Source: Blumeriella jaapii (taxonomy: Eukaryota > Ascomycota > Leotiomycetes > Helotiales > Drepanopezizaceae). From it: DNA of 64,000 nt. Where the stretch lies: contig VWND01000025.1 of NCBI GenBank assembly GCA_009599575.1, positions 1-64,000 on the forward strand. Reading direction: 5' to 3'. The notes under the pieces were generated by a model. It did no database searches and was not told the DNA's origin. It worked only from the letters and a program-made list of their open reading frames with translations. Each line of letters opens with the position of its first letter. Within the stretch, counting starts at the first letter, position 1. Made by a program: the position numbers and the translations under genes. Positions 33,066 through 44,408 of the stretch are shown in pieces.

Positions 33066-34099
33066 CAGCCTTTCTTGTCGTTATGTGAAATACTACTTTA
33101 TCAGGTCAAGTTTGGTCTCCAAACCCCCCCTTTACTTTTGACTAGGAATATTACTTGACCGACGTACCTCCATACTTTGGTCACTCGCCCCTTGCATGGC
33201 CACGTGAGACAAGAGCTTTATTTTTAGATTCACTCTGTCCGTATGCCAGGTTCATTTCCCGCTGCCGACGTCAACAATCCCGGGAGCACGGAAATACCCC
33301 AAGAGGGTATCGTTTACCTCGTGTTGAGCAGGCTCTGGAGAGGGCTGATCAAAAGAGTTTCTCACGCCCTTTCAAATCCTTCATGCCATGTCAAACAGAG
33401 ACCCACTGTGTTCAAGAAAACTAAAACATCCGGTCTATATTCAGTGGACACCAGCTGGTATCGGATTTATTAGCTTCAGCTCCTGAGGTGCCTGCGCAAG
33501 AAGTCTCGTACTATTTGAAGGCGGGTTCTTCCCAACTCCTCCCAACTCCCATCGACATTCTTCTCCATACAATACCAATCATTCTTCTATCACACCTGCT
33601 TTTGCGCAGATCAAGTTGTCTATCAACTTCCCATCCGCGTCAATACACACTTCCCAGCCTTTTCCCTCGCCAGAGCCTTGGGCTCCACCTTATCGGTCGT
33701 TGCTGCACTGCCCTAATCAACACATTTTCGAGGCCCAGCCAACCAGACCAAACAGACAAACCAGACAAATCAGCTCTACAATGTAAGATTGTCAAATGCC
33801 AGCACCCCTGTGGCCTTATGCTTACTTCCCAAGTATAGATACACCGAACAGGAGAATCAGATCGAGACGACGGAGAACGACAAAACGAACCTGGCGGCGT
33901 GCGATCCAATGGTCTTATGCCAGTTTCCTTCAGTGCATTCATAACGAGATGTTGCCAGTTACGTCCTATTCCGGTGAACTTAGACAAACAAGTATAAGAG
34001 ACGAGGGAGCTGTTCGTAATCCATTCTTCTAGTCTTAATCTTGCATCTTACTAAAACTTGCACAGCTTTGCCTGCTGGCTTAGGACCCTTTTTGGCCAT
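33066..34099. other. Intergenic, no gene seen
   Basis: No supported gene. Short open frames are unrelated to recognisable families. Confidence 0.4.
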
Positions 34100-34850
34100 T
34101 CTGCAAAGAAATGAAACACCGCAAATGAAGAAACGAGCAAACGAACAAGCGAACACGAAATCACATATGAACTCAAATGAACGAATGATTACATGAACAC
34201 AAAGATATAAAAGTAAACAAAAGGCACATGGACGCAGGAATACAGAAACATTTGAACGAATAAATACCTGAACGAAGGAGTTTATTACAAAAACAAAAAG
34301 AACAAAAATTGCAAACGAGCAAACGAGCAAACGAAAGACAATGATCAAAAAGAAAAACAAATAAACGAACGAACCAAGGAACCCAGGAACACGAATAAAC
34401 ATATGAACACCAAACAATACACAAACGATTAAACTGTAGATCTTTAAACGAATTAACACACGAAGAAATGAATCCCAATCTATGAATAAAAGAAAACCAC
34501 AAACGAACAAATGGACCAAATATCCCAAATAACATGAATAAACAAAAGAACAAAGATAAACCAAACAACACGAATAACCAAATAAATGAAGATAAACCAA
34601 ACAACACGAATAAACAAATGAACGAATATGAAACCAAAAACACGAATGAATCAATGAATAAATGAAAACAAACCAAACAACACGAATAAACAAATGAACC
34701 AAAATAACCCAAACAACATGAATAAACAAATGAACGAACAAAAAAAAACACGAATGATTGAAAAAAGCAAGAAACCAAAAAACCAAGGACTAAATGAGCA
34801 AATGAACCAACAAATGAAGATTACAAAGGGGAACTCAGGAAAGCTTACAG
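34100..34850. repeat. Degenerate A-rich repeat (ACACGAATAAACAAATGAA core)
   Basis: A purine/A-rich + strand in which the word CACGAATAAACAAATGAA and variants (AACGAACAAATG, CCAAACAACACGAATAA) recurs at irregular spacing of about 25-50 bp. It is densest at 34500-34750. It leaves a 268-codon open frame on the minus strand (33980-34786), made of repeated F-V-Y-S-C-C-L-V-Y-L-like blocks. That frame is a by-product of the repeat. Confidence 0.7.
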
Positions 34851-35182
34851 AATTGTATGTTGGACTTTTTGGCTTGGGAAGAACTTTTAGTTGAATGAAT
34901 TTTCATGTACCTGTTTGATCATCTTTCAAATCTTCCTCCGTGGAAACCCGTGTCTTGCCTTGACGTTGTTGCGACCCGCGATACGAACCTGGAAGTTGAG
35001 TCACATGACCTGCTGACATCACGTGTTTGCATCAGCAGTACCTTAGCGCCAACGTGGTCTGTGCGCGACACTCCCCAGCATACAAAAGCTCGCCGGCTCC
35101 CTTCTCCCTTCTTCTCCTCTCCAGCTCTCGTAAGTCATCATCCTCCGACCCCAACGTTGTATTACTCTTTGCTGACCAGCTT
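34851..35182. promoter_or_regulatory. Upstream region of the U2 snRNA gene
   Basis: Contains CACATGAC and CATCACGTG E-box-like sites (about 35002-35030), a TACAAAAG TATA-like site near 35090 and a pyrimidine-rich stretch 35098-35125 before the RNA start. Confidence 0.45.
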
Positions 35183-35368
35183 CGACAGTTTGCCTATTGG
35201 CTTAGATCAAGTGTAGTATCTGTTCTTTTCAGTTTAATCTCTGAAAGATCCCCAAGGGGATCACATTGATTATTCTTATTTTTGTTCGACGGGAGATTGC
35301 CTCTGGGCTTGCCTATGCTCTCTCCCACAGTGTCACTGGTGTTACACTGCCTCCAGTTGACGCGACCC
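35183..35368 (+). ncRNA. U2 spliceosomal snRNA
   Basis: RNA of the U2 snRNP that pairs with the intron branch site. The stretch GGCTTAGATCAAGTGTAGTA (35199-35218) is the near-invariant 5' domain, with GTGTAGTA at 35211-35218 as the branch-pairing sequence. The stem IIa strands TTTCAG and CTGAAA (35227-35232, 35241-35246) follow. Then come a perfect hairpin GATCCCCAAGGGGATC (35247-35262), an Sm site ATTTTTG (35278-35284), a stem III (GGGAGA 35291-35296 with TCTCCC 35321-35326) and stem-loop IV (ACTGG...CCAGT, 35335-35357, with a CTGCCTCCAG-type loop end). Length is about 186 nt, close to the animal U2 (about 187). The 5' end is set by comparison and could be off by a few bases: the first bases read CGACAGTTTGCC rather than the usual ATC start. 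Short open frames over it are not genes. Confidence 0.93.
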
Positions 35369-35970
35369 TTTCTTTGCATTTTCATTGCGCATCTAGGCTT
35401 GCTCTGGATCGCGAAGAAGAAGACGAAGGAGAAGAAGAATTTGCGTCGAGGGTTGAGAAGAACTGTGGATGCGAAGGTGAGGTTGGCGGAGACGGGATCA
35501 CCAAGATCTGGGGCAGATGCATATGTATAGGTACTTATATATTGGTATACATAGATAGGTAGGTACATGTACAGTATGTACTGTATGTTTGTATCATGAA
35601 TGCTACAGATCGACGTATCCTTGAGTATGGCATTCAAACAACAATGCGCCTGACATGAAGCAAACTGAAAACACCCCTATAGATAGTTCCTTGGGCCCCT
35701 CTCCAGCTTTACATACAGAGATCTACAGTAGCTACTGTGCATATTGCTCGTTGAAGGCAAACTTGCCATGTGAAGATATACTCGTGCCTGCCAAGCTCCC
35801 GGATTGTCAGCCTCAGATCGGACATCTGAGACATCCTTGCGCAGGGCCATCAAACCCGCCACATCAGGCCATCTGTGTACCAAACCGCTACTTCACTCAA
35901 ATGAGCGATATCAATAACCTCACGCCGACTCCGCGCCACCTCTGCATCCTCATCCCAAGCCGCTTCTACA
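35369..35970. other. Intergenic between U2 snRNA and OXR1, no other gene seen
   Basis: Holds a GTACATGTACAGTATGTACT run at about 35562-35590 and the OXR1 promoter side. Confidence 0.5.
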
Positions 35971-37074
35971 ATGGCGCGAAGCAACCAAGAGAACAACTCC
36001 CCCAACATCTCCTCATCCTCCTCCTCCCCCTCCGTCTGGGCCATGCCCTCCACCGTCTCCCACGCCGTCACTGGCCTTCTCCGCCGCTTCTCGAGTGAGC
36101 CAGCCTCGTCGTCGAAGATCCCATCGGCCGGCCATTCCTCCAGCTTCACAGCGTCGAACAAGAGACACAACGGGACGACACACGGCGTCTACTCGCCGCC
36201 ATGCCGGAAACCTTCCCCGTTCCAGCCGCCGCCGTTATACCCCATCCATCTGAAGGGCTACCATGCCAATACGCCGCAATCCGCGAGGCTGCTGAGCACG
36301 GCGCTGGCGGAGGAGATACGGCTGCTGGTTCCCGCGAGACTGCAGTTGGTCGAGGACTGGAACCTGGTGTACAGTCTCGAGGAGCACGGCGTGAGTCTGG
36401 GGACGTTGTACAAGAAGTGTGAGGACCTGAGAGGCGTGCGGAACGGCTTTGTGCTGGTGGTCAGGGACGGCGAGGGCGGGGTACGTTTTCTCCCATGTCC
36501 AGGCCTTCTTCTCCCCGGAGAATTGCAATCCTGTGCGACTTGGACCTGTCTTTTCTGACCGATGGCACAGCTCTTCGGCGCATACCTCACAGAAGCACCC
36601 CATCCCTCACCCCACTACTTCGGCACGGGCGAGTGCTTCCTCTGGCGCGCCTCGATCCTGACGCCGTCCTCGATACCCACCAACCTCCCTCCTCCCCCCT
36701 CAGCAGACACCACGCACGCCGTACGCAGCACCACCGTGGGCTCCCCGATCAGCCCTCCCCCTCCCCAAGACCTTCTCACGCCCCCCAGCCCAGCGTCTCC
36801 GCAAACACCTCAACTCCCCTCCGGCGCCACGACCCCCGACCGGATCCGCTTCAAAGCCTTCCCCTACTCCGGCATCAACGACTACATGATGCTCTGCGAG
36901 ACGGGCTTCCTCAGCGTCGGCGGCGGCGACGGCCACTACGGGCTCTGGCTGGACGATAACTTCGAGCGCGGCATCAGCAGCCATTGTCTGACGTTCGGGA
37001 ACGAGCCCCTGAGCGAGGAAGGCCAGAAGTTCGAAATTTTGGGCGTGGAGCTGTGGAGCGTGGGCAAGATCTGA
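35971..37074 (+). CDS. OXR1: TLDc-domain protein, OXR1-like
   Basis: Oxidation-resistance family; TLDc proteins protect against oxidative stress and many bind the vacuolar ATPase (family knowledge). Two exons, 35971-36480 and 36571-37074, give 337 residues. The N-terminal ~90 residues are Ser/Pro-rich and likely disordered. The TLDc domain starts at LLSTALAEEIRLLVPARLQL. It continues with WNLVYSLEEHGVSLGTLYKKCE, GFVLVVRDGEGG-LFGAYLTEAP (exon joint), YFGTGECFLWR, a Pro/Ser-rich insert, YSGINDYMMLCETGFLSVGGGDGHYGLWLDDNFERG and SEEGQKFEILGVELWSVGKI. That is the full domain order. The insert between FGTGECFLWR and the last block is typical of fungal OXR1. Intron of 90 nt with GTACGT donor. Confidence 0.93.
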
Positions 37075-39010
37075 GGGAGCCGCGCCTTGGAATCCATCAT
37101 GTTGTTTCGAGGCCCGAGGGAAAGCTTGGGTGGACGGGAGGGACGTGGGAAGCTGTGCTGTGATGAGCGGCCTGAACGAGATAGATGGAGACTTGGGCTG
37201 GGGGAGACACATTGGACTTCTGAGGCGGAGAATACATGATACCCGGACGACGCAACACGTCTTGCTTTCTTTGGGGGGGGGGCGGAATTTTGGCATTTTG
37301 TTCTATGGAAGCTGCCTAGAGGGGACAGGAACAGGCTAACAGGCATGGATTTTTGGGGTGAGGGGGGATGCTTTATTACCTCCACCTATGTCGCTGATTA
37401 AGAACCAAGGTGGGAATAGAATGGTAGAGTCTCTCTTCCATCCTCTCGTGTTCGATCTGCTACGGTATGATATTCGATTTCCTGCCTACTTACCATCCTC
37501 TTATTTCTCGTCACCTTAAAGCGCTGTTTTGCTTTTCCGCTCCTCTGTAATGTTTCTCGAGCCTGAACGATGCGATTCCCGCTCCTTCCATATCTCCTTG
37601 CTTTGGCTTACGGGGTATCGGAACAGTGTTGAGAGCATCTCAGCGGATGTTTTCCATTTCCCCCCTCTCTGTTCATGCCCGCGCCGGCCAGGCGGCTGGG
37701 CTTAGTCGTGCCATTTCTCGACCTTTTATTTGGCTGTTCTCTTGGCTTCATCTCCTTGTATCTCGTTTCTAGGTGGCGTTGTCTGAGTGGTGGTGAGTTG
37801 AGGCCAGGTCGTCACGGCGGGGAGATGTTTCCGAGAACTAGGCGGTGCCGGTGGGGGCGAGATTCACTTTGGAGTTGGGCAAGTACATGTATAATCTTAC
37901 GCAGTACGTACTTCGCCTGCAGTTGATCTCCCCCTCCCTCCTCTCTCATTTTTGGGGGGGGAGGGGGGGGGGTTCGGTTTCGGCTCACGTTAGCCTCTTC
38001 CATTGAGTGATCTGGCAGTTTGGTGGGTAACAAACACCTTGCGTGATGGGGGCTACGGTCATTATGTAGGTATGGTGTTGTTGCTTTCGTGTCGTCCGTT
38101 CTGGCTACCTACCTCTATATGTAAAACGTTGTTTTCTCCCCCCTCCCCTCTAAAGCTCTTCACCAAACTCTTTGTTTTCTCACCTCCATCGTTTTCCATG
38201 CTTCGACTTGCGAGTGTAAGCTGAGTAGGGTATCGACGTATCGGTCTCGGCACGCATACCTAATTTTCCTATTATTGGAGGTGGTGACTGATCATGTATC
38301 CCAATCCATGATGGCATACAGTCTTTACCCACTTTCTCGGCCCAATCCAAAACAGAAGAAGGCCGGAGGCCGATTTCGCAGCTCCAACTCGTCGTTGTTC
38401 ATGAACTGAGCCTCGGGACTTATCTATCTTTGGTTTTTATCTTCTAACGGGCCTTTCGTTTTACCTCAAGGCGCTATCCCACGTCTCAAGATGCTCCATC
38501 CCCTTTCTCGCTCTCCCCTAGCGAGAGCGAGATGGAGATGACTGGAGCGTGTACCGCGTCCGAGCCTGGGTGTTTGAGAATCACAATCGCCGGTGTGGGG
38601 AGAGCCGTGATTCAGCCCGTGGGAGACGAACACTCACGAGTCGTCGACGGAGAGCGCATTCACGATGTCGCGGTCTCTGGGGTGTATATATATGGTCGCC
38701 ATGCACGCCTACTTGGATGCTCCTTCGACCGACAGACCTACAGCGAGCACTTCTCCAGTTCTACGCCGAAGTTCAGGACGTTGCCGGATACACAGATACA
38801 CACACAACTTACGGGACAAACAGGCCGGTTCCGCAGAGTCGGATGTCCTCGCCATCCTGTCCTTTTCTGTCGTCCTAAAACTACGCCGTCCGTCCGTCCA
38901 CCAAGGTCGTCAACGGGTCCCAGATCCCAATCCGCATTCTCGTTCATCACCGCCTCCCTCACCAATACCCAAAGCCCGAAAACCGAGATCAGGACAGGCA
39001 GAAGTAAGAG
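37075..39010. other. Long intergenic region, no gene supported
   Basis: About 1.9 kb between OXR1 and a small Cys-rich protein gene. G runs at about 37273-37281 and 37957-37971. Several open frames (for example 38532-39284, 38665-39228) overlap the next gene in other frames and carry no recognisable content. The second half may be the 5' leader of the 39-kb gene. Confidence 0.45.
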
Positions 39011-39277
39011 ATGTGCGGCTACGCCATCATCCGCTGCAAGCTATGCAACAACCCCATCAACAAGAGCCAGCAGGCGTCGCTCACGACCAGATGCGCCTTC
39101 GCGCCCAACTGCAAGGAAGACTGGCGCACCGACGACCGCTATGGGACTGGGAAGCATCGATTCGAGGGCATGGTGCATGGGAATGTCACGTGCCACGTGT
39201 GCTCGGAGAAGATGCTGGAAGAGTGTGAGGCGCCTGCTGGTAACAGTGCTGGTGCCTGGAAAGGCCGTGGTCGTTAG
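39011..39277 (+). CDS. Small Cys-rich, possibly zinc-binding protein
   Basis: 88 residues, single exon as read. Two CxxC pairs (C9-K-L-C12 in IIRCKLCNN and C60-H-V-C63 in VTCHVCSE) plus C2, C28, C34 and C70, with GTGKHRFEG between, resemble a zinc-ribbon-like fold. The C-terminus is short and basic (GAWKGRGR). No signal peptide. The start MCGYAI could be preceded by another exon that I cannot define. No named family recognised. Confidence 0.5.
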   Translation: MCGYAIIRCKLCNNPINKSQQASLTTRCAFAPNCKEDWRTDDRYGTGKHRFEGMVHGNVTCHVCSEKMLEECEAPAGNSAGAWKGRGR

Positions 39278-40389
39278 CGCATGAGAAGGGAGACGGGGGG
39301 GGGTGGCCGTGGCATGGTGTTGTGAGGTGAGGCGGTGATGTGGTTGGGATGTTGGGGTTGCGTTGGTGGAGGTGGTGCTGGTGCTGAAGTACTGGATTTG
39401 GATACTTGCCTACCTACCTGCCTACCTGCCTACTATGCAGGCCCGGGGGGTTCGAGAAGCGCGGCGTTCTGGTTCGCGTGGTTCTCCGTCCGTTGCTTTT
39501 CTACTGCCTGGTTTTGCGGTCTGGATTGAGGATGGGTTGAAGCGGCGCGCAGGATACCCCCATAGTGCGAGGATGTTCCAGTGCGTACCGGCACGGCCTG
39601 TATGCAAGAAAGTATCGATCTTTTCCCCTCCAAATTGAAGATATGTTGCTTTTTCCTGCTGTGATCTTTGGGAAGTGCCATCTGAAGAGTGAGACAGCGT
39701 GTTGCGTGCGGTTGTTGCTTTACCAGGCCTTGCTTATGTTGACGAGTGAAAATCACGCTAGATATGGCAATTGCCATTGCGGGCCCTGTTCTTCGCTTAA
39801 CATGCTATTTTTGCATTTCACGTGGATGTAGCCTTCAGCATATACAATTCCGTACCGGGCTCGAGGGGTGGAAAGGGGGTTGGGTTGAGTCAAGGGAGCT
39901 GCCATGTTTTGGTGCACGCGGAAACCAAATCTGTGCCTGGTTTTTCTTTTCTTTGGGGTTGTGAAGTTGTCGTGCATAGCAGAACAATCGGTAGGAACCC
40001 TTACCGGAGACTGGAAAGAGTGGAAGCGTATTCAGTAGACTGTGACTTGTGTTGTTGTACTCCTGACTGGCGAGCCTTCCAATAAAAGACTGGAAGTCAT
40101 GACCATGGCTCGCTTAGGCGGTCGGCCGGGGAAACTAGTCTCCGAGGGGGCTTATTGTCACGTGATAACGAGCCTTCCTGAGCTTCTTGAGCGTCTACTG
40201 GCCGCATACGCAAAGTAGACTCATACATCTCGAACTAAGGAAATGAAATAAGTATGAACATAGCACAACACACCTCCCTAGCTGATCGCCAGACCGATGA
40301 TTAGCTACCCCTCACTGTGCTGAAAGGGTCCTTTGTTGACCTCCGAGGTGTACGACAAAGATAAAAAAGCGCCACGCCGTTGAAGTAGT
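39278..40389. other. Intergenic, no gene seen
   Basis: 3' flanks of the 39-kb gene (+) and of DPH7 (minus). A GGGGGGGG run is at about 39295 and CCTACCTG repeats at about 39409-39430. Confidence 0.5.
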
Positions 40390-41697
40390 TCATTTTTGAT
40401 TTTCTTCCACTCCCTCTTCTGCCTTGTATCGCCAACTAGTCAGCTTCTTATCAACGTAGGTGCCACTAACGAACGCTTTACCCCCCATCACACCGGGAAT
40501 AGCAGACGCCGCGTAGCAGTAATTGTCCCCGCTGTCGGTTGGTACCTTGAGGGTCCCAACGACCGTCATCGTATAAGTTTCGCCGCCAAGATCCGAGCAG
40601 ACTTCCACTAGTTTGGTACCGGCATGCATGCAGCAGGCCAAAATCAAAAATGACTGCCTCTCACCAGAAGATTTACTCCCTATCCATTTAAGCATCTTCA
40701 ACCGGTAGACCCCACCTCCCAGGTACATACTGCCCAGCTCCTTTTCGATGCCCATCGAGTAAAGCCGGATATGATCGTCGTAACTTCCAGTCAGGAGAAG
40801 CGAGGAGCCATCGGCGATACTGCTGGGCAACGGAAGAATCGCTGTGACTCCCGCGTCATGAATTTTTTTCCTAGACGTTTCAATGACCTGGAACCCTGTG
40901 CTATCATGCGTTGTAATCTTGGTTCGCACCAGTTCGGAATCGTCACCACCAGAACATACGCTGGTTGTGCCGTCCGTGTCCGTGTGGAAGGTACAACACC
41001 ACGCGTTCTCGGGCACACCCATCAGCATGTGCCGATGAATAGGTTCTCCCCCTCCAAGTACATCGATGGACCCGGCACTCAGGTCGTAGCGTATCAGGTA
41101 GACGCCTCCGTTGTTCGTGGTTGCTGCAATAAGAGGGCCAAACTCGTCCACGCCTACTGGAGGCAGAAATGCGAAATAAGTAATAATGGTTTGCTCTGAG
41201 AAGAGCGGTACGTCGATAAGGAGGGGAATTATCTTGGACACCGGAGAGCCATCGCTTTCCGAGGTCTGCACATGATAGAATGAGATGCTGCCGGTGCTTG
41301 ACACAGCGGCAAATGTCTGGGGGGTCAAGATCTGATGGCCTTCAAGAAAGTGCAGGTCGTAAATGGCGGATTGACAAGACAAGAAATCATGCTGAATCCT
41401 ATGCCGAGTCAGATGACAGGGAGAGCAGAAAGACTTGTCACCAGTCAACATGAGCACTTACATGAGCCCGGAGTCTTGCAGCTCAAAGAGACCTAGGCTA
41501 CCACGTCGAGACTGCCTGGAGTCGTTGCTATCTTGAGGTTCCAGCTCATATGTCCCCACAACGAAATGCCCTTTGCAGCCGGGGACGAAGTCGATGCAGC
41601 TTGGTGGTGAGGCTAGTTGAAACTCGCACTGTGGTGTTACAGATGGACTGTAGTTGGCCGAAGCGGCCACACTCGACCGAGGTGAAGTTGTTGCCAT
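40390..41697 (-). CDS. DPH7: Diphthine methyltransferase-like WD40 protein (DPH7)
   Basis: In diphthamide synthesis on elongation factor 2, DPH7 demethylates the methylated diphthine intermediate. Two exons, 41697-41462 and 41398-40390, give 414 residues joined at DSGLM-IQHDFLSCQSAIYDLHF. The repeats match a WD40 propeller: PPSCIDFVPGCKGHFVVGTYEL, FAAVSSTGSISFYHV, VYLIRYDL, NAWCCTFHTDTDGTTSVCSGGDDSELV, VTAILPLP, LLTGSYDDHIRLYSM and LGGGVYRLKMLKW. The GGGV-(W/Y)-RLKW signature is the best pointer to DPH7. The frame is open upstream to 41796 but has no ATG there, so the start at 41697 (MATTSPRSSVAASAN) is chosen. Head-to-head with the DUF1917 gene, 369 bp apart. Confidence 0.85.
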
Positions 41698-42066
41698 TCC
41701 CGTGAGCTGAGAGGCCTTTGGGAGTTTGGCCGCAGAGATCGCAGACGGCTTGTTTTGAAATCTGGAAGCGAACTTGGGAAGATCCGAGCGCCTCAAGCGA
41801 GCTGGGCTGTCTGTGACTTCAAACCATTGTTTTTTCCCTCCGCCATCTCACCACCCACGAAGCAGGTCAGCACTGAGCTTGCTGGAGAAGATCGTAACTC
41901 TGATCTGAATGGCATCTCCGTTTCTTCCAATCCTCGAATTTTCTCGTGTGTTCCAGTTTCTTCAATACGCCTTGCACGCGCCTAGGCATAGCACCTGTCC
42001 ACCCCCAGTCGCGTCACAGTACCAACGCAGTGGTGAACTTGACTGCAACATCGGAAAGTGTCCCTC

Positions 42067-43339
42067 ATGGCCGGTTCCGGTTATCTCTCAGATGAGTCGG
42101 CGTTCTACGGTGATTACCTTCTCCTTTTTCCTGAATCACTGTACCTGACAGCGATCGACCAAGCTGACATCCATATCAGGTGACGAGACGACTCGAATCG
42201 AGTTCGAATCCAGAGCAATGGATTTCGACGTCCAAGAATGGTGGGCAAACAAGACCCCTTCCTTGCTTGAGATTGCGAGGGAGAATGTGGAGGCAGCGGC
42301 GAGGACAGAGAAGACGAGGGCGCTGCTGTACAATCCGTATGAGGGTTGCAAGTACGCTAGGCAGCTGAACGAGAACGTGGAGGATTTCGTGAAGAGGCTA
42401 CCACCTGCCACGACCCAGTCGTCCGACGATTGTCCGTGGGTAAATACACTTGACCCAAAGTGCCTCCGGAATACGTAGTTAACACAAGGCTCCTTAGATA
42501 TACATCGCCAACCCATACTACAAGGCTACGAAGAGAGAGAAAAGCGAGGTGGGACTATTGAATGAGGAGGCGCCATCGAGTGACGATGCGAAATGGGCAG
42601 AGTGCGTCCGTGAAGGGACTAGGCTTCTGCATCAATTGACAGACTTGAGACATGAGGTCGAGAAGCGCAATGTGAAGAAGGCGAAGGGGACCATCACGAA
42701 GATGATCAACAAGCAAAAGGAAGAAATTGTGGACGAGATTCTGGACAGGGCTGAGAGACTCAAGTGCACATCCGGAAAGGTACGTCTCGGCCTCGGCACA
42801 TTGCGCTGGTGCGAGATTTCTGAGGCCCTCTAGAAGAAAGAGGGAAACAAGCTGACTTTCGCAGTGGATGATCTTCTGCAAACCTGAAGAGGTCAACGAT
42901 GTCTGGAGTAGCATCGCCAAAGAAACGGCTAACGCCAACCTCGGAACAGCGGCCAAAGTGGCGCCTGACAATGGCTCAGACCGATCCGATCGCTTGATCT
43001 GTGTCTACACGAAGGACTTTAACGACGAAGAAGATGTGTCTCGAGTCCTTCACAAGTTAAAAGAGTTGGGGGTCATTGAAAAGAGCAAGCCGATTTACTA
43101 CAAATGTGGTGAGTTTCTTCTAGGCGAGCTCTACCTGGATTTGGTTGATATGTTCCTTAGATGCGTTCACATACCTGAGGCTGGTCTCGACGAACGAATA
43201 TGGTATCAAGGCATCGATGTATGGCTCAAAAGACTTCTTTGAGGCGAAGCCGGGAGCCAAGCAGGACCGAGCCCGAAGAAGACTTCTCTACCGGGCGAAG
43301 AAAAACTACGGAGATACAGACCGTGTCGATCACGAATAG
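42067..43339 (+). CDS. DUF1917/BLES03 family protein (eIF4E-like fold)
   Basis: Five exons: 42067-42109, 42180-42439, 42498-42779, 42865-43108 and 43161-43339, joining in frame to 335 residues. The start MAGSGYLSDESAFYG joins DETTRIEFESRAMDFDVQEWW at exon 2. Other marks: LYNPYEGCKYARQLNENVEDFVKRLPPATT, W-IYIANPYYKAT, GKWMIFCKPEEVNDVWSSIAKETANANLGTAAKVAP, RLICVYTKDFNDEEDV, IYYKCDAFTYL and NEYGIKASMYGSKDFF. This motif order (PWIYIANP, WM(I/L)F, TANANLGTAAKV, ICVYTKDF, YGIKAS) fits the DUF1917/BLES03 family; its members have an eIF4E-like fold but unknown function. All introns are 52-85 nt with GT-AG ends. Convergent with NAA30 (150 bp between stops). Confidence 0.9.
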
Positions 43340-43489
43340 CGAAGATACCTATGGGTCAAGACTTCCCCAAGAAAATGCGTACTTGATCTCGAGGCACAAG
43401 ACATGAAGAGGGCTTGTACCAATAATTTCATGCATCAAGACCTGGTATCGTTCCTCGCCACTTCAATCATATCTCATGAAAGCCAGTCT

Positions 43490-44118
43490 CTAAGCGATCT
43501 GCCCCTCGCCGATCATGTCCGAAGTTCTTTTCAGGTGCAACACCAGCCTGTACGCACTGTTCCCATTCAAGTAATACCGGTGCAGCTTCTTGCTCCTAAT
43601 GAACCCCAACCTCTCATACAGCTTCATGGCCGGCACGTTCGTCTCCTCCGTCTCCAGGACCACCTCGTCCGCGCCCCGCTCGATCATCGCATCCAGCGCT
43701 TTCTTGACCAGTGTAGTCGCGATGCCGTGGTTGCGATATGAGGCGGAGACGGCCAGCATGGCGATGTAGCCACGGAGGGTGGGTTCCGAATGCGACTGGT
43801 GGGTTTCGAGCTTGCACACTATCACGCCGATGAGAGTATCGGTCGAGGGCCGGAGAGACTGCCTTTTCATCAGCGAGATTTCCAGCGACGGGACGAAGGA
43901 GAACGTACCATGAAGCACAGATCTCCCCACTGGTAGAGAAAGTAACGATACACATAGATGCTGTATGGCTCGCTCAAGTCCTTGGAGATGATTGCCCGAA
44001 TGGAGGGGAGGTACTTCTTCTCGAGGGCGTGCTCGTACTGAATGTACCTCAATTCCGTCGGCAAGTCCAGCTCCTTGCCTTTCACCTCGCCGGCTGCATC
44101 TTTCACGACTTCGGTCAT
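43490..44118 (-). CDS. NAA30: NatC N-terminal acetyltransferase catalytic subunit
   Basis: Acetylates N-terminal Met followed by hydrophobic residues, on nascent chains at the ribosome. Two exons, 44118-43909 and 43858-43490, give 192 residues. Exon 1: [52 protein letters not shown]. Exon 2: [40 protein letters not shown] with the acetyl-CoA motif [46 protein letters not shown]. The YYLNG(x)SAYRL ending is diagnostic for MAK3/NAA30. The start is the first ATG (AAAATGA); an in-frame TTG further out is ignored. Head-to-head with PDAT, 290 bp. Confidence 0.95.
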
Positions 44119-44408
44119 TTTGCTGCCGCTGTCGCTGTCGCCCAAGATCAAGAGGTGAGGAGGTGGAGAGGGGAGATGGGTGGAACATCGATCTATGGGT
44201 GGTTTTCACATGCGAAGCACAAGCACAGTGCCAAAGTCAACAACAGCACAAGGCTGATGATGATGTTGATCTTAGCGCACGGCTGACATCCGCGGCCAAA
44301 AAAAAGCAAAACGCCATTTTTGCGACCGGCCCATCCCACCCGTCCAACTCTGCAGCATTCGCCATGTCGGACAATCTGTAACACTACCCTCTCATCACAC
44401 TCGCCATC

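Noticed and set aside
33980..34786. A 268-codon hydrophobic open frame
   Set aside because: Made of repeated blocks arising from the A-rich repeat on the other strand; not a membrane protein gene as far as visible.
35194..35637. Open frames over 35194-35637 on both strands
   Set aside because: They lie over the U2 snRNA gene and have no protein-like content.
38532..39284. Long open frames around 38.5-39.3 kb in other frames
   Set aside because: They overlap the more convincing Cys-rich frame and lack recognisable features.
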